A DNA stretch of 64,000 bases from Sebastes aleutianus (GCA_916700875.1 CAKAKS010000067.1:2347409-2411408), one strand, 5' to 3'. Counted from the stretch's first letter, positions 11,257 to 24,905 are shown. Made by a program: numbers and translations. Notes: generated by a model from the letters alone, not told the origin.

Positions 11257-12508
11257 AGCATAAAAATTCTGAATTGTATTTGTTGAGGGATACGATATAT
11301 TTAGTGTTATACCCTTAGCTAGGTTATGACAGTAACTGCACTGTTTAAACAAGACTAGAATATCAATCTATCTTCATGAGGTCAAGGACTCCATCTGGGC
11401 ATTAACATTAATGCAATAACTGCCTAAATTCATTTCATCCATGACAAAACAACCAGATAATGGAGTTTATAGTGCTAGTGCTAGCACCACCAACTTAGCC
11501 AGCTATTAACTCCAGACGCACACAATGGAAAAGCCAGAGGCAGTCAGTCCTGTAAAAGACCAGGGACCTGTCATATGTGATCCTGCTAATCTCTGTGATA
11601 TGTAACACAGCCGCTTGGCCTCTTTAGAACACAGCTGACCTGATCTGTGACCCTCTGGCTACGGGTCATGGCCTAAATGCCAGCTGCAACAGAAAGGCTC
11701 ATATCTGATAGAGGGGGAACCTGTAAACAGATGTGTGTACCATTAGAAGAAACTAGAAAAATCAGAATGATGAGAATTTATTAGTTTGCCACGGATGAAG
11801 TAAGTCCACAGTATGAAAAAGCACAGTGACTCAGTCTGAATGAAAGATGGTCCCTCTCCTGAGATGGTTACTCAACCCTGTAATCAAAAGTATATCATCA
11901 TTAAGGCAACCTATAGACCCATCCTATACCCTGCCCGAGAGACTGAAGAGAAGAGAAACTCAAATAAAGGGATCAAAGATATCCAATCTTCTAGTCTGAC
12001 AAAACTCTGTAAATCAATCAAAGAAAGAGCAACACTGTAATACAACTGTAGTGCCAAAAGAACCCCAGAGACAGGGAAGAGCAGCGGGCTGAGATTTAGT
12101 CTGAGATGAGCTTCATCCTCCGGACAGGCTCACTCAATATCTGGCACTGCTGTATGAGGCTGAAAGGTCACTGTGTGGCTTTGTTGAGTGGAGTGTCTCT
12201 GGGACTCAATAACAGGACTGTGGGCTTGCTGACTGGGCTGCCAGCAAAGCTGTTTACGCTGAGATGCACCCTGCCTTTCATGGTCGGGCGTGCCCCCTGA
12301 AAAGCTGTCTGTCTCGGTCTTAAGCCTGGGAAGGAGGGAGCTTTGAGAAGATGTAATGTCTGCACTGTGGGCAGACTGCTACACTATGTTCTAATGAAGC
12401 CTGCTGCAAAAAAAAAAGACGCTTGGGGAATAAGATTGAGGCAATAAAAGGACAATTTCATTATCACAATTTGGGTGTTAGTGTTGACACTTGGCTTTAC
12501 TTTTAACT
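11257..12508. other. unique intronic sequence, no gene seen
   Basis: Mixed-complexity sequence with no recognised repeat or exon. 11560-11720 has balanced composition and could be conserved, but nothing visible proves it. Confidence 0.35.
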
Positions 12509-13098
12509 GGGGATGTAAAGATACCATACATTTAGTAGTTGATACCAATACCAGTGAAATTCCACGATTCTTGATACCACTTCGATACCACGGCAAAAAA
12601 ACAAAACAATAAATCCCATGTACTTTAACATTCACTCCAGGTCATAATTCCCTCTCTATTATCTATTTCATATTGCTGTGAAAACATCTCCTTCAAACAA
12701 CTTTATTTATTCAAGTTTCACGCCAAAAACTACATTTTACAAGATTACATTTAAACACACCATGAAAACGTTAGAATTTGCCTTCGCCCAATACTCGTTT
12801 ACTCGTTACCTAATAATAGAGCCTGAACGCATCATAATGTAAATCAATGGCACCTCCCGTGTGATAGTCGGAAGGATGGGAGCTAGTTAATGTTAGCGGA
12901 TAGCAGCCGGTAAGCAGCACAGTCCTGCACGGAGCTAACAGCTAACGCTAACTAGCTCTCGTCCTGCAGATTTCAACATGGATTTGTTGTTCGCAATGTT
13001 TACTGCTCGAGCCCTGACGGTACCTTCTGTAGAAAAATGAGTTTGCAGAATTTTGGCATCGACTTGGTACCTGAGTATCGGTTCTCGTGATATACCTA
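12509..13098. mobile_element. probable hAT-like element of the GATACC-rich type
   Basis: It begins GGGGATGTAAAGATACCATA and ends GTACCTGAGTATCGGTTCTCGTGATATACCTA. The ends are loosely inverted and full of GATACC/GGTATC words, as in the teleost GGGATGTAACGGTACC-ended hAT families. No coding sequence. Confidence 0.5.
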
Positions 13099-14229
13099 CT
13101 TTGAACCAGGAAGATTGTTTGGGGAATAATCTTTCCGCCTTTGTTTTCTTTTCAAATTAACTTTGGCTAATCTGAATGGTTGTTGAAAATGTGTGATTAT
13201 CTGGCAACTTGTTGTACTTCTTTTTAGTGACGTTGCCATGATGCTACTGTAGATCTCAGCAATTAACTTGGTGAGAACAATGCTACTCTTTCTGATGGCC
13301 AGAAGTATGAATTCATCCCTTAGGGCTGTGATCAAGGAGGGTGCTTTTGTAGGGCTTACAGTAAGAAGTCTACATTGTGGCCAGACTTCGATCTCAGAAC
13401 CACAAAGCCAATATACCGTATGTCCCAAAGACGCACACAGATTTAAAAGAAACAAAGCTTTGAGAGCAAGATTGAAGCAATTAAAGACAGCCAGGAAGTT
13501 CTTGCTTCATTTGGCATAAGAAGAGGAAGTGGTCCAAATTGGACCCAACTCCAAACTAATAGGATTTATCAGATCTTTGCCGTCACTTCAAAATCCCCTG
13601 TGACATTGACACTGCTTCCACGGATCCCAATCAAAGCATGCCAACAGATAGAAGGAAGGCCCCTCTATGGGGCAACGTACAGTAAGTGACAGAGGCAGCT
13701 GATGGGACAGAGTCCTAATCCTGTGGATTATAAATGAATGGCCTCATTCACACAGGCCGCTCTTCCCATGCCTATATGAGCATCCCTCAGACCTACCACC
13801 AACTGTACATGGCCATAAATTTAAGAACCGTCCACTCATTTAGAGGATTTGGTGACTTTTAGTGGATCAACGTGCCCTTGAATGCAAAGCTGAGGGTGTC
13901 AAAAAAAAAAGAAACAGCTGGTTTCGACCCCACTAGCCACCAGCTGGCCCACAAGGACCATTTGAACACATACAGCGAAGTCCCGAGGCCTACACGGTGG
14001 AGAGATTCAAGTGGGTCTTGTGTCTGTTTTGTGACGAGGGCCCTCGTGGCGAGTGGATTACAAGTGGGGTGACCTTGAGGACACAAGAGCAGCATTGTTG
14101 GTTCACACTTCAAAGTCTCAGATGAAAGCATCACCCCAAGCGTGCGGCATACATACGGCACTGTGCGAAGGTCTGTTAACAAAGCCGTCCAAGACATGTC
14201 AGTGTTTCTTAAACCTCATCAAAGTCTAT
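13099..14229. other. unique intronic sequence, no gene assigned
   Basis: It contains overlapping open frames on both strands at 13096-13519 (up to 119 codons on minus) that match no family I know and lack splice context. 13860-14220 has balanced composition and may include conserved noncoding sequence. Confidence 0.35.
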
Positions 14230-14430
14230 CCCCTCGTTAAATTAAAGGCCATCCTTTGCCCTTAATTAACAGTTGCTGATTCATATAAAATCACCCCTCG
14301 CTCTTAATAATACAAGGATTGTATTCGGAGATATCCTATCTATTTCATTTGCCAATAATCCTTATTTCATAATAATCAGCTTTTTAATTAAAAGCCACCG
14401 TCTTAATTAAACATTTAATTAAGCATGGGT
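14230..14430. promoter_or_regulatory. candidate enhancer-like block with clustered TTAATTA sites
   Basis: About 200 bases of nonrepetitive AT-rich sequence contain four TTAATTA motifs (14262, 14384, 14403 and 14415), plus ATAATCAGC and CAATAATCC words. Such clustering is common in developmental noncoding elements bound by homeodomain proteins. Conservation cannot be judged here. Confidence 0.3.
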
Positions 14431-15176
14431 AGTCATGGGATTCCCATCCTGAATGTGACTGTTGTACTGACTAGCTCGCCGGCCTGTTAAATAAACATTT
14501 ACTGATGTTCCGATACGCACAGTAAGAAACCGGCGCACGTCGCGAATACGTGTCCCCCCTGAACGCAGCAGCTTCGGCGGTTAGTTCCTGTAATCTTATC
14601 AGATGGAGGGAACTAGGCCCTACATCCTCTGACAAAGAGAGAGCAGCTGGTGGAGCCTTTGCCTGCTGTGAAAAATGAACCGAGATGCTGAAGATGATAA
14701 TCCAGGTCTATTGATCGAAGGCTCACAGACAGCTAGGAGGGAGACGGATGCCCTTGCTAACCGGTGCTAGCGGCTAACGCTCCATCTGTGAGCTGTTGTA
14801 TGGCAGAGTGCACTGTTCTCTACTGAAGCAAAGATGGTCCTGCTTCCTCAAGCAATCACACACTAATCTGGGATAGATGTCACTACTCGGTAGTAACAGT
14901 TGAATACTAGAAAGGTCTTCACTTGGGACATTTTGCATGGACATCCTTGGATTAGTGAAGTGAAAGTGTGTATTTCAAATCAGACTATAGTGTGCTAAAG
15001 AAAGATGATTGATGTATGGTGCAAACCAAATTTGCCAGCATGTTGTTCCATAATGATTAGAGTAGTGTAGAACTTTATGTGAAGCAAAATTCCCCAAATC
15101 TGTGTGTACATTTGCATTAAAGTACACGACGGGTCGGTTAATTGCTCTCCCTGAAGAGGGAAGGCACAGTGTATGT
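14431..15176. other. unique intronic sequence, no gene seen
   Basis: No recognised repeat or coding feature. Several GCTAACG/GCTAGC words occur near 14757-14780. Confidence 0.35.
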
Positions 15177-15644
15177 TAGGGATGCACCGATCAGACTTTA
15201 TCAGTCCCGATACCGACACCTGGGCTTTGGGTATCAGCTGATACGAGTGTTTAATTAATGACCTCACTGTGTGGAAGTGACTGGGATCATTCTTTAATGT
15301 GTAAGGCTTGACTTAAACATTGCTTTCCTAACTTTGTAAATCAAAATTTAACAAATAAATACATAAAACAATTTTTAAAAAGTACTGAATTGCTATTAAA
15401 AAATAATAAATCGTGCAACAGCAAATTGGTAAAAAAACTCTTAACAGGAATTACAATTCCAAGTGTAAACCTTTAAATGCAGCAAAAAAAAGTGGTCAAA
15501 ACTGAAAACAGAAATTAAATTCCAGTCTATAATGTATATAATATATAAATATAGAATTTAATTGAATAGACCCCATTGCCACCGATACCCGATCCAGCTT
15601 TATGAGTCAGTATCGGCCCGATATCCCTAAACGGTGCATCCCTA
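15177..15644. mobile_element. hAT-like nonautonomous element, TAGGGATGCACC ends
   Basis: The left end TAGGGATGCACCGATC and the right end ACGGTGCATCCCTA are perfect inverted repeats over the first 12 bases. The ends also carry mirrored CGATACCGA / TATCGG words. The AT-rich centre has no coding capacity. The 8-bp flanks (GTGTATGT, GTTCATTA) match poorly, so any target duplication has decayed. Confidence 0.7.
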
Positions 15645-16657
15645 GTTCATTATTTTGGTCACTGAAGATGAAGTCCATTCTAATGATCATTTTTATATGA
15701 CAATTTAAAAGCTACACTTACTAATAAACTGTCTGGCATCTCTTGTGACTTCTTCTGGTTGGATAATTATAAAAGACGAGTTGTGTTTTAGGAACGGAGC
15801 CTTTTTGTTGTGTCAGCTTTTACTTGTAGAGCTTCAGAGAGGAGACAAAGTTTATTATTATTTAAAATGTAATGTTTTGCATAATGAATTATGTGTTGTT
15901 TCACCACGGCAACTGTGTAATTGGTGTCTAATAAGCCGATGTGGGCCAGGCACTTGACACAAAATAAAAAATAATAATTAGAACAGAAACTAGAAGCTAG
16001 CAGCAGCAGCTGGTTTACATTTAATACTGGATCACTTTGATGATGCTACACCGTTCCCAAGTTGCTGAAAAAGAACAAGCATGTTCAGTTGATCTTCCTC
16101 GGACACGTAAAGGTTAAAAAAAAAGGATTAGCTCAGATGCTTGACTACTCACGGCCTCGTTGGTGTCTGATGATGCGGTGGAGAGATTAGAGGGGCCGAG
16201 AGGCCACTGTGTCTGTTGTGTCTGAGGCCATTTAGGCTCTTATTAACCCGATCTTGCTTTTACTCTGGATTACAGGCTTAACCCTGAAACACGGATGGAG
16301 CCAAATTGATCTGCAGAAACACAGCAATTAGATGCCAATCGATACAATATCTCCACACTTAGCAACTCATTATCAAATCCCTGGCATTTGCGTCATCGCG
16401 TCAATAACAAACACACGCATCAGAGTTAGTGTGCAAAGGAAGACAAACTGCCACGGCAGAATTTCTCGTTCTGCGTTAGAGCTCGTGTTGACAGGGAAGT
16501 TAAGAGGCTAATGAATGTAGCTAACACGTCCTGCAACCCAGGCCGAATCAGACACCATCTGCACGTTTGCGGCACCGGCTCAGATCAAACCACTCTCTTC
16601 TCAGAGGGCACGGCACTGGCGCGGCGCCGACATGCATCGCCAAGCTTAGTGGCTTTA

Positions 16658-16681
16658 TGTGTGTGTGTGTGTGTGTGTGTT
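16658..16681. repeat. (GT)n microsatellite
   Basis: Perfect GT dinucleotide run of about 12 units. Confidence 0.95.
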
Positions 16682-17123
16682 TTTCATCAGGAGAGAAATA
16701 TGGCTCTTTAGAGTTGGTGAAATGTTGCTGTAGGAGGTGCAGTCACCGGGCAGCGTTAACAGCAAGCGCAGAGTCCGCAGAGAAATGTAGGAGGATTTGA
16801 ACAAACATTATAAATTGACTCATTAGTCATGATCCGCGGTAATGTGATGTGATGAGTCACTGGAAATTAAGTCTCTGCTTGTTCAACACTGGATATAAAA
16901 GTTGACATTCTTTCATGACGGCGAAGATAAGTTTACTGAAAAACAATACGGCATTCATTTGTCTTTCTTCTTCATCACTTTAAGAGTTTAAAATCATCTG
17001 CAGTTTTGAAACACGGCCTAATAGCCTTTATGCATTTCATCCCATAAGGGAAATGTGTTGTTTTGGAAAGAAACATTTGTTTTCTTAAGCCACTCTTCTA
17101 AAAAAAATGATTAATTCTGTGCA

Positions 17124-17164
17124 GCACACACACACACACACGCACACACACACACGCAAACACA

Positions 17165-17209
<45 letters not shown>
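17124..17209. repeat. (CA)n microsatellite, interrupted
   Basis: About 86 bases of CA repeats broken by CGCA and TACA variants. Open frames on both strands here are pure repeat. Confidence 0.95.
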
Positions 17210-17210
<1 letters not shown>

Positions 17211-18624
17211 TCCCGTCCCGCAACTTACAGTAGCATTCATTCTGAGCCTCAGCAATCCCACAGGGTGTCAACACTTGTGCAAAGCAGACAGTAAACACTA
17301 GAATCCATCGACGGAACGGATTGAATTTAATTGGTTTTCAGTTTTATAGGGCATCTCTATTTTTCCAGGGGCGCTGCTGGTCAGAAATGTCAGAGATGGT
17401 AATATAATATTTGACTGATATTAATGCATGCACACATAAACACACACACACAGAAATTTAAAGCAAGATGGGTAACTGGTCTGCGATTTCAAGCTATGGC
17501 GCCACTGGAGGCAATAATGGCGTGGCACACAGCAATGTGACTCCTTTTAATTCATGGGACAATTTCATGCTTGCACACATCAGCATATCGATGGCGGCCA
17601 GCTCGATCACAAGCACATAAATTGGACCGCGTTCCTTAGATATCTGTAATCCTGCCCTACTTTTTAATGAAAGGTGGGGAGCACGCTGTCCTATGTGGGC
17701 CATTTAAGTTTCATTACTCAAATCCCCATCGGATTGTGAGGTGGAGCCACATTTGAATATGTCACTGTGATATCTGCGGGGGCATTTCACATGTGGTTTA
17801 GCAGGTGCTCCCAATCCCATTTTACTCACTTCCGACGCGTTTGTTCTAATGTATTCTGAAATTGAACTTCACGTCAGGATTTAAATGAGGAGAGATTGTG
17901 TTCGATGTAATCTCACGGATGCCTTCAGCGGGAAAACACTATGGGATCAGACGTAATGTAAAAACAACAGTCCGCTGCACCTCTCTGTTATACACACCAT
18001 TTAAAAAACAGTTGTTGTGTTTTGTCAAAGCTGACTACATCAGTGGTATCTATTCCACTGTCTTGATGTATATGACCTGTTACATGGTACGGTAACATGG
18101 TTAGCCATGTTAGTTAGAGAGTCTCCTCACCAGAAAAAACACTGCATTGGTCCTTTGTTCAATTATTTTAAATATTGTTGTTGGTGCTTTTCTGATAAAC
18201 GACCTCATGCATCATGAGAGTAATGACTGTGCTCTCTAATACACTTTTTCCACCAAAATATGTATATGCAGGTTTTTTAAAACACGGAAAAAACCTGCTA
18301 GAAATAGGCGATAGACTCCTTTCTCATTGCCAGTAAAGCAGGGTTAGTAAACATTGAAAATGTAACTTCTTTTTATATCTGTTACTTATGCAGTCTCTCT
18401 TTCAAACTCTCCAACCAGAGTTGGTGATTGTTGGAACAGTGGAAAGACTAACAAAGACGGTTTTGATGAGTTTTATTTTGTTTCTGTCGAGTCTGAATCA
18501 AGTGTGTTTTGATGATCAGAGAGGTAAAATGACTGTTGTCTGTGGAGTCTGGTGGCTTTGAGGAGAGCACATCAATTGTATGTTTTGTATGTTAAATTTT
18601 GATAATTGTCCAAATCTCTGTTGA

Positions 18625-18906
18625 TTTTATTACCTCCTTCCAAGGCCAAGGGGTATTGTTTTCACCGCCGTTGGTTTGTTGGTTTGTTGGTTTGTTGGTT
18701 TGTCTGTCTGTCTGTTAGCAGGATTACTTCAAACATTTGTGATGGATTTGAATGACATTTTTTGGAGGGGTGGGGTGTGGCACAATGAACAATCCATTAG
18801 ATTTTGGTGGCAATCCGGATTCAGGGATTTTTTTAAGAATTTAACAATCTGTTTTTAAAGTCAGGCACCTTGGCGGAGGTCTGCGCTCTCCGAGTGCCAT
18901 TCTAGT
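18625..18906 (+). mobile_element. Helitron-like short element, copy 1
   Basis: It starts near ACCTCCTTCCAAGGCC, followed by a (TTGGTTTG)n tract at 18671-18702, GTTAGCAGGATTAC and GGTGGCAATCCGGATTCAGGG. The right end has a CGGAG-9 nt-CTCCG hairpin (18874-18892) followed 9 bases later by CTAG then T (18902-18906). A short hairpin just before CTAG matches a Helitron 3' end. CCTTGG near the 3' end is inverted relative to CCAAGG near the 5' end. No Rep/helicase is encoded. Copy 2 is at 49826-50041. Confidence 0.5.
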
Positions 18907-21344
18907 TTATTATATATTCACTTCAACGCGCGTCACAAAGCATCGCACCGGAAAAGGGCGAAAATTATCGTGTCCACCTGGGTGTCATGTTTCCATCACT
19001 GCCGATCGGAGCTGGAGCCGATAAATACCTGTGACTACTGCAGAGTCATTTGTCCTGGGAATGAATGCAGATTGAAACCTTTCTCACTGAAGACAAAAGC
19101 CAGTTGTTAGTGGGTGTTAGTGGGGTTTTTATCCAGTGGGAAAGAGGCTCAAGTAACAAAGGAGGAAGTAGTGTGACTCTGTCATGGCATTGCAAAACAT
19201 TATTGGGAGGATGTCATGGTGGATGGTTGGAAGTTAGTGTCTGACTTTGACAATGAAGACTGCGATTTGCATCCTTATGGTCCTTTTCACAGACAACATA
19301 TCTCTCCATGAACCATGATGTCAGTTTTCCAATTTGGAAGGGATGGTAAGCTATTTTGACGTTAAGTTTTATCACTATTATTATTCTATATTTACTTACG
19401 AGTCAAATTTGTCTTGCAATAGTGGCACGGCAAACTATCTCAAGACTATCTCCCACAGCGATTTGCCCTTCTTTGTTAGAATATTCTTTATTATCTACGA
19501 CATCCCTTTTCTTTATAAACCTTTTCCTTGTCTCCCCCACTAAGTTGCAGTTCCTTCCTCCTTCCTCACATTGAAATGCTAAATAAGCGAATGGATACCT
19601 GATTTTATCCATGTTAACACTGGCTCCCGATCTAAGATGCCATCACAGTTGTAGTGCTCTGACGGTCACAATCTCATCCATCACTGACAGATGATGATCT
19701 CTAGTCGGGAAGCATAATAAAGGCAAGCAGCTAAAGCAGGACGCTGATGTGATGGAGGGCGAAACTCAAGCAAACTGCGCAAATGTTCACTATGCACTAC
19801 GTACATACTTAACAGACTCGCCGTTGCTCTTTCAGCTTTCCATTCACGTCCGTCTCAGTCCATCTCTCTATTCATCTCACACACAGATACACACACACAC
19901 TTGCTCCGTCTCTATCACACCTTGCTTCATTGCTCTCTCCCCTTCACACTGAGGGTTAACAGCAGGCGGCATCCATCACACCACACCATACAATCAGTCA
20001 ACGGACAGATCTGTGCTGTCAGATAAGCCACTTATTGTAATATATCTGCGCTTCAAAATGCCGTTAGTATGCCACCAATCATAACTAATGCTTACAGGCC
20101 ACTATTTTTTTATGATTCACAGCCTACCACCATGATTCAGCACATTCAGTCACCTGGGGAAACTGTAACCAGGCAACAAGGTTTGGATACGGGGTCTCCT
20201 GAGTTAATGGCTTCACCGCAGCCGGCATCGCGCCCTACTAATTATTCCTTTCTGTGTCAACACGGCCGTAAAGTAGGCTCTTCTAGCCCATTAACTTGTA
20301 GTGGTGCTTTAACAACTCTGCAGAGAAGCGAAAACTAGTTTCAACCTGCCTGCGTCCACAAGAGCCGTGTTTTCCTACAGGTTGTGCAAATTACTGGTGG
20401 AGTTGGAGGACCCAAAGTGTGAGATGAAAGTGTGAGGGGAAGAGGAGAGGATTTTAAAACCAGCAGGGTGAGTGCACTGTCTTATCAGCGGTGGATTAGG
20501 GAGGCATTAAAGAGTCCAACTTTCTTTTTTACATTTTTATGAGGTCTCAGCTAAACTAAACATTGATAACCAGGCCTGACTCCTTCACACTCATGAATAA
20601 AGTTCAGTTGGAATCAGAAACCACATTTGCACAAGTTCTTTGGCTCTTGTCTTTTCATGCTGGCAGAACATCACAGAGTTTCCCTTCATGATTCTTGTTT
20701 TTTTGTCAGGATGCCTGCGGACCCAAGTGGCCAACAACAATGTCCTGAACAGTGAATATAAATCGTAGCCGTCAAACTGGAGATACAGGGTTCCACGATT
20801 TAATAAGGTTACACTGAAGCACTCTTTTGTGCACCAGTCGATCGGAAAATTAAATATGGAGCCTAATCACAGATCAAATGTACGTTGAAGGGTCTTGAAT
20901 ATATTGTCTGCGGTGATTGTAATGGTATGTTAAATGTACGTATCCTTATTTCCTGTCTTCAATTTTTTGTCTTTGTTGATGTTGCAAATGGAGCTGCTGA
21001 GATGCAAGAAAGAGTTCAGACATGATCTGACAATAAAGTATTATCATCATTTCATCATCACCACTTTACTGTCAGTGTAAACCTCGCACATCAGAAGGAT
21101 CTTTAAAATATATAAGCCACCGAGTATGGATGAATTTTGCCAGTTATTTAATGACTGAAGAACCACTAAGGGAGTTGCAGAGGTGTGACCAATCTAGGCA
21201 CTTGTATTACACTTAGTATAGACTACTGTTGGCCTAAGTTAGCCTTGGTATCTTTTCTTGAAGTTGTTTGAATATCATTGGAGGAAATAAAAACTACCGT
21301 CAGTCATCTACCTGAAAATATGTCCTTAATGGGTGCAGACATGG
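18907..21344. other. unique intronic sequence, no gene seen
   Basis: No recognised repeat family or exon. A short CA-rich patch lies near 19878-19900. Open frames here are short and unassigned. Confidence 0.35.
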
Positions 21345-21955
21345 CATAGTAAAGTACCCGCCCACCAGCAAAAGCTGTGTTTCCTCCGAGCAGTCCAGTT
21401 CTGTTCGTTACATATTAGAAAGGTTATTTTTGGCGTTTCCATTAACAAAAGTTGTGGATGGTACCAATAGAACCACTCCATTTTTGGTACCACCACGGTC
21501 GAGGTTCCAAGCGAGCTGAGCCGATACTAGAAGATGGAACTAAAACACTGCAGACCACTGATTGGTCAGAGAGAATCATCACTAGAGGGACATCCTGCAC
21601 AAAGCCGCCATTTTTAAATAGCCAAGCTACCGACAATAGCGACCACAATTTTTTTTTTTCACCCGACCCAGATTTTAGAAAAATGGCAGCTTGCAAAACT
21701 ATGCCGAAAAATTGACAGAGTGCAGACGTTTCTCTGTTTGGTTGCTGATGAAATGATTCAGCGAGTGTCCCGTTGAAGATGATGTCACGCCGGTTTCACA
21801 CACCGTCGCTACGCCGATCGGCTGAGAATCCCCGCCTACACTGAGGGGCTACTATCTGCAGTGGAAACACGGCAAACAGACAAAGGACCTCTTACCAAAA
21901 GTGAGTCGAGTCGAGTTGAGCAGAGTCGTACCACGCAGGGGAAACACGGCTAAAG
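21345..21955. mobile_element. probable nonautonomous DNA element
   Basis: It contains GGTACCACCACGG, GAGTCGAGTCGAGTTGAG, ATTGGTCAGAGAGAAT and mirrored 'GTTTCC near the left / GGAAACACGGC near the right' words, typical of an inverted-repeat family seen in teleosts. Boundaries and class are uncertain. Overlapping open frames match nothing. Confidence 0.4.
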
Positions 21956-24199
21956 GTGATTCTGGAACTTGAGGGTGTAACGTCTGAGTGTTACGCCCTC
22001 CAGGTGAATCTCAATACTGGCACTGCAAAAATTAATTTTCAAAAAAGATGACACTCGATATGAAAATGACCTGAGGACAGTTAGATCCGGTCAGACCTAA
22101 GAAAAATTAGATCCTATCTAAAAACGCGGTCAACCCAAACAGATCCACATAGCGACAGAAAAGGGCCATACGGGAATCCAATTAAACGGAACCAAGAGGA
22201 AGTGTGAAGACTTATACTCAACAGCACAATAGTAGACTCGTGTAGAGGCAATTGGGCATTTCAGATGGGGAGAATACAGGGGAAAAAATAACTGCAATGA
22301 CTAATAATGACTGTGAAGCTATTGGATGCATGAAATCCACGAAGTCAGAAAGACTAAAAAAAAAACTGATTTATCTTTGAATGTATCAAAGACTGAATTA
22401 CACAATGCAAACCTACATTAGCTAGCTGCCACAATGATCTGTACATTAGGGAGCGGACAGTCCGAGTGCGACATTATTCAACCAGAGAAAGGATTCATCT
22501 CTTCTATGACAGAAGAATGGATCGCCTTTTTAAAAAGGCAGAAAAAGGAAATGAGGGACGAGACGGAGAAAGGGAATAGTGAGATAGCAGTCATTTGGGC
22601 TGCAGGCTGAGGCGATTGTAGCTGAAGGAAAGAAGTAGAGCGAGGCCAAATTAGAATTCCAATGCCAGATTTGGTGAGAAAGGTAAGGGGTTTGACTGAT
22701 GCATATCTCCAGCGCCCGGCTGATCATTTTGGTGTGGCGTGGTCTGGGGAGGAAAGACAGCAGGGAGAAATGAAGGGGAGGGGAGGGAGAATGACATTGA
22801 CAGAGGAAAAGGAAATCGAATTGGAGCAGTCTAATTTCTGGGGAAAGCATCATAGTCCAGCTCGTACGGTGCTCTCTCTCTCTCTGTTATGGCGACTGGG
22901 GGGTGACGGATGGACGTCTCACTTGTAATGGTTCCAATTTTCAGAGAGCTGTATAATACTGGCCGACGGAAGCATCGGCAGCATCTGATAAATCATAATC
23001 TAAGTCAAATTAGGATCCATTATCATCAGGAGGCAGGGGGCCCTTTTCCCTCTGTTTCGGGGCTGCATAGGAGGAAAATGAGACTAGAGGCATCTTGTGA
23101 CAGCAGGCAATTTTGTGAGAGAAAGAGTGAGTATCTGATGTATGATTGCCATGGTAATGCGTGTCCTAGATGCCAGGGAGACGGCTCAGACAGAGGCTGG
23201 TATTTGGCAAATCCATGAACATAGCATGAGCCCATCCTCACGTGCACTTAAACCATCCATATCACATCTCCTGACATTACATTCTACACAACATGTTTTT
23301 ATCAACATTAAGACAGAAGTCAGACTTGTTATATTATTTCAAGTGTGGCAGTCTAGTTTGCCAATTTGAATAAGATATTTACATCTATGTTTCAAGATGG
23401 TACATATACTGTATACTTGTTACTCATTTGTTTGTTTTAGTTCTGACAATACAAATGTAAAATTACTACACTGTGACTCATGTCTACTCGTATCTCTGAA
23501 ACATTTCAGTTACCAAATCATCTCATGTACTTTAGAATAGCAGCCAAAAATGTGTTTTTCCAAACAATTCCTCTAGGGAATGGAGCTAAAGTGCAGCACT
23601 GGTTCAGCAAGCATTCATTAAAAACTGGGACTCATGAAATATTCAATATACAGTAGCTTTTGGAGACGTGTTTTCCAGACCACCAAAACAAATGTGATTT
23701 TTTTTCGCAGAAATACAAAGAAAAATCACAATTTCTGTTTTGTAAGCAGCTGAAGCTCTGCAGCTATGAGACGGCAACACACAAATACCTTGGATTTGTG
23801 ATTTTGTTCTATCATTTTCAAAAGCTAAGCGGAGCCTTCTCTTTGACGGTTGAGACCTTGAGCTTTTAACGCACTGCAATAAATGTTAGAGATGCAATGG
23901 ATTTCAGACAGAACACAGCCCTGTGTTAAAAGGTTCCCGGTGAGACATAAAATCTGATCCAGTAAGTCTGTTCGAGAAACACATAAATGTATTTGAAGGC
24001 TTATCAGACACCGAAACAGTGCACATTGGTTTATAATACTATGAGACAGGATTTTTACAACTATGGAAAGATATCAAGTGTCATTTCAACTTTTTTGTTG
24101 GACTACCTTGCATTCCTTCTGTGTCAGCACGTAGTAGTCTTATCAAAATATATAAGGGTGCTGCGTTTTATCACACAGTGCTTTTGTCTGTCTGGATGC
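21956..24199. other. unique intronic sequence, no gene seen
   Basis: 22640-23220 is of balanced composition (AATTAGAATTCCAATGCCAG, TGATCATTTTGGTGTGG) and purine-rich at 22740-22830. It is a possible conserved noncoding block without proof. 23380-24190 is AT-rich with no recognised feature. Confidence 0.35.
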
Positions 24200-24905
24200 G
24201 ACCTTAAGCCTCGGTTATACTCCCAAACGGAGACGTACACGGACAGCTGCAGACACCATGGACACATAATAATTCTGTTTATACTCTTCTCTTGCAGGAG
24301 TGTTTTCCAATCATGCACACTATATTCATAGATCAACCTATTCTCACGCAACGGTTCGTGTGATATTTTACGAAAAAGTCATCCCTCCTTTTTCCAGCAA
24401 CACGTGTCAATTTCGATTGAAACATGCATACAGTCTTTTCTTCCATCTTCACAGGAAACAACTTCCATAGGTTTAGGCGACAAAACTACTTAGTTTATTT
24501 ACTTCTTAGGTTTTTGGAAAAGATCGTGGTTTGGCTTGAAATAACTCCGAAAGTCGCGTTGATAAAATAAATCAACTATGAAATCAACTATCACGCGGGA
24601 CACAAACACCGGCTATTTATATTTCCTGGTTCACAATTACGTGAATTACACACAAATTGATTTCGTGGAATATACAAAAATTACAGTGCATTCCTTTTCG
24701 TAGGTATAGCTACGAACGGTGTATGAGACCAGCCTGAGTGGATCGCTACGCTACCACTTGCAGCGTAGTGGCCGTGCAGACTGTCCATGCGGTCACAACG
24801 AATAGGTGTAAAGCGGAAGTCTGCACAGAGCCTTTGCTTACACCCTCTGATGACGACATTTACATCACGCGGACCCTAGCAGACCTTCACGTACTTGCAG
24901 AGAAG
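24200..24905. mobile_element. nested DNA elements
   Basis: The outer element runs from TTAAGCCTCGGTTATACTCC to AGAAGGTATAACTTA, imperfectly inverted. Within it, about 24330-24745, lies another repeat with GGTTTAGGCGACAAAACTAC and GGAAAAGATCGTGGTTTGG. The same phrases, more decayed or inverted, occur near 31540, 49620 and 54240. Confidence 0.45.

Larger units (their letters stand above)
15645..18624. other. intronic sequence with microsatellites, no gene seen
   Basis: Mostly unique sequence. 17480-17880 has balanced composition with few simple repeats and words such as CAGCATATCGATGG and ATAAATTGG, and is a plausible but unproven conserved noncoding stretch. Confidence 0.35.

Noticed and set aside
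13096..13455. 119-codon minus-strand open frame
   Set aside because: No recognisable domain; a shorter open frame overlaps on the other strand; length is within chance expectation.
17098..17301. Open frames of TH and CV repeats
   Set aside because: Pure CA/GT microsatellite translation.
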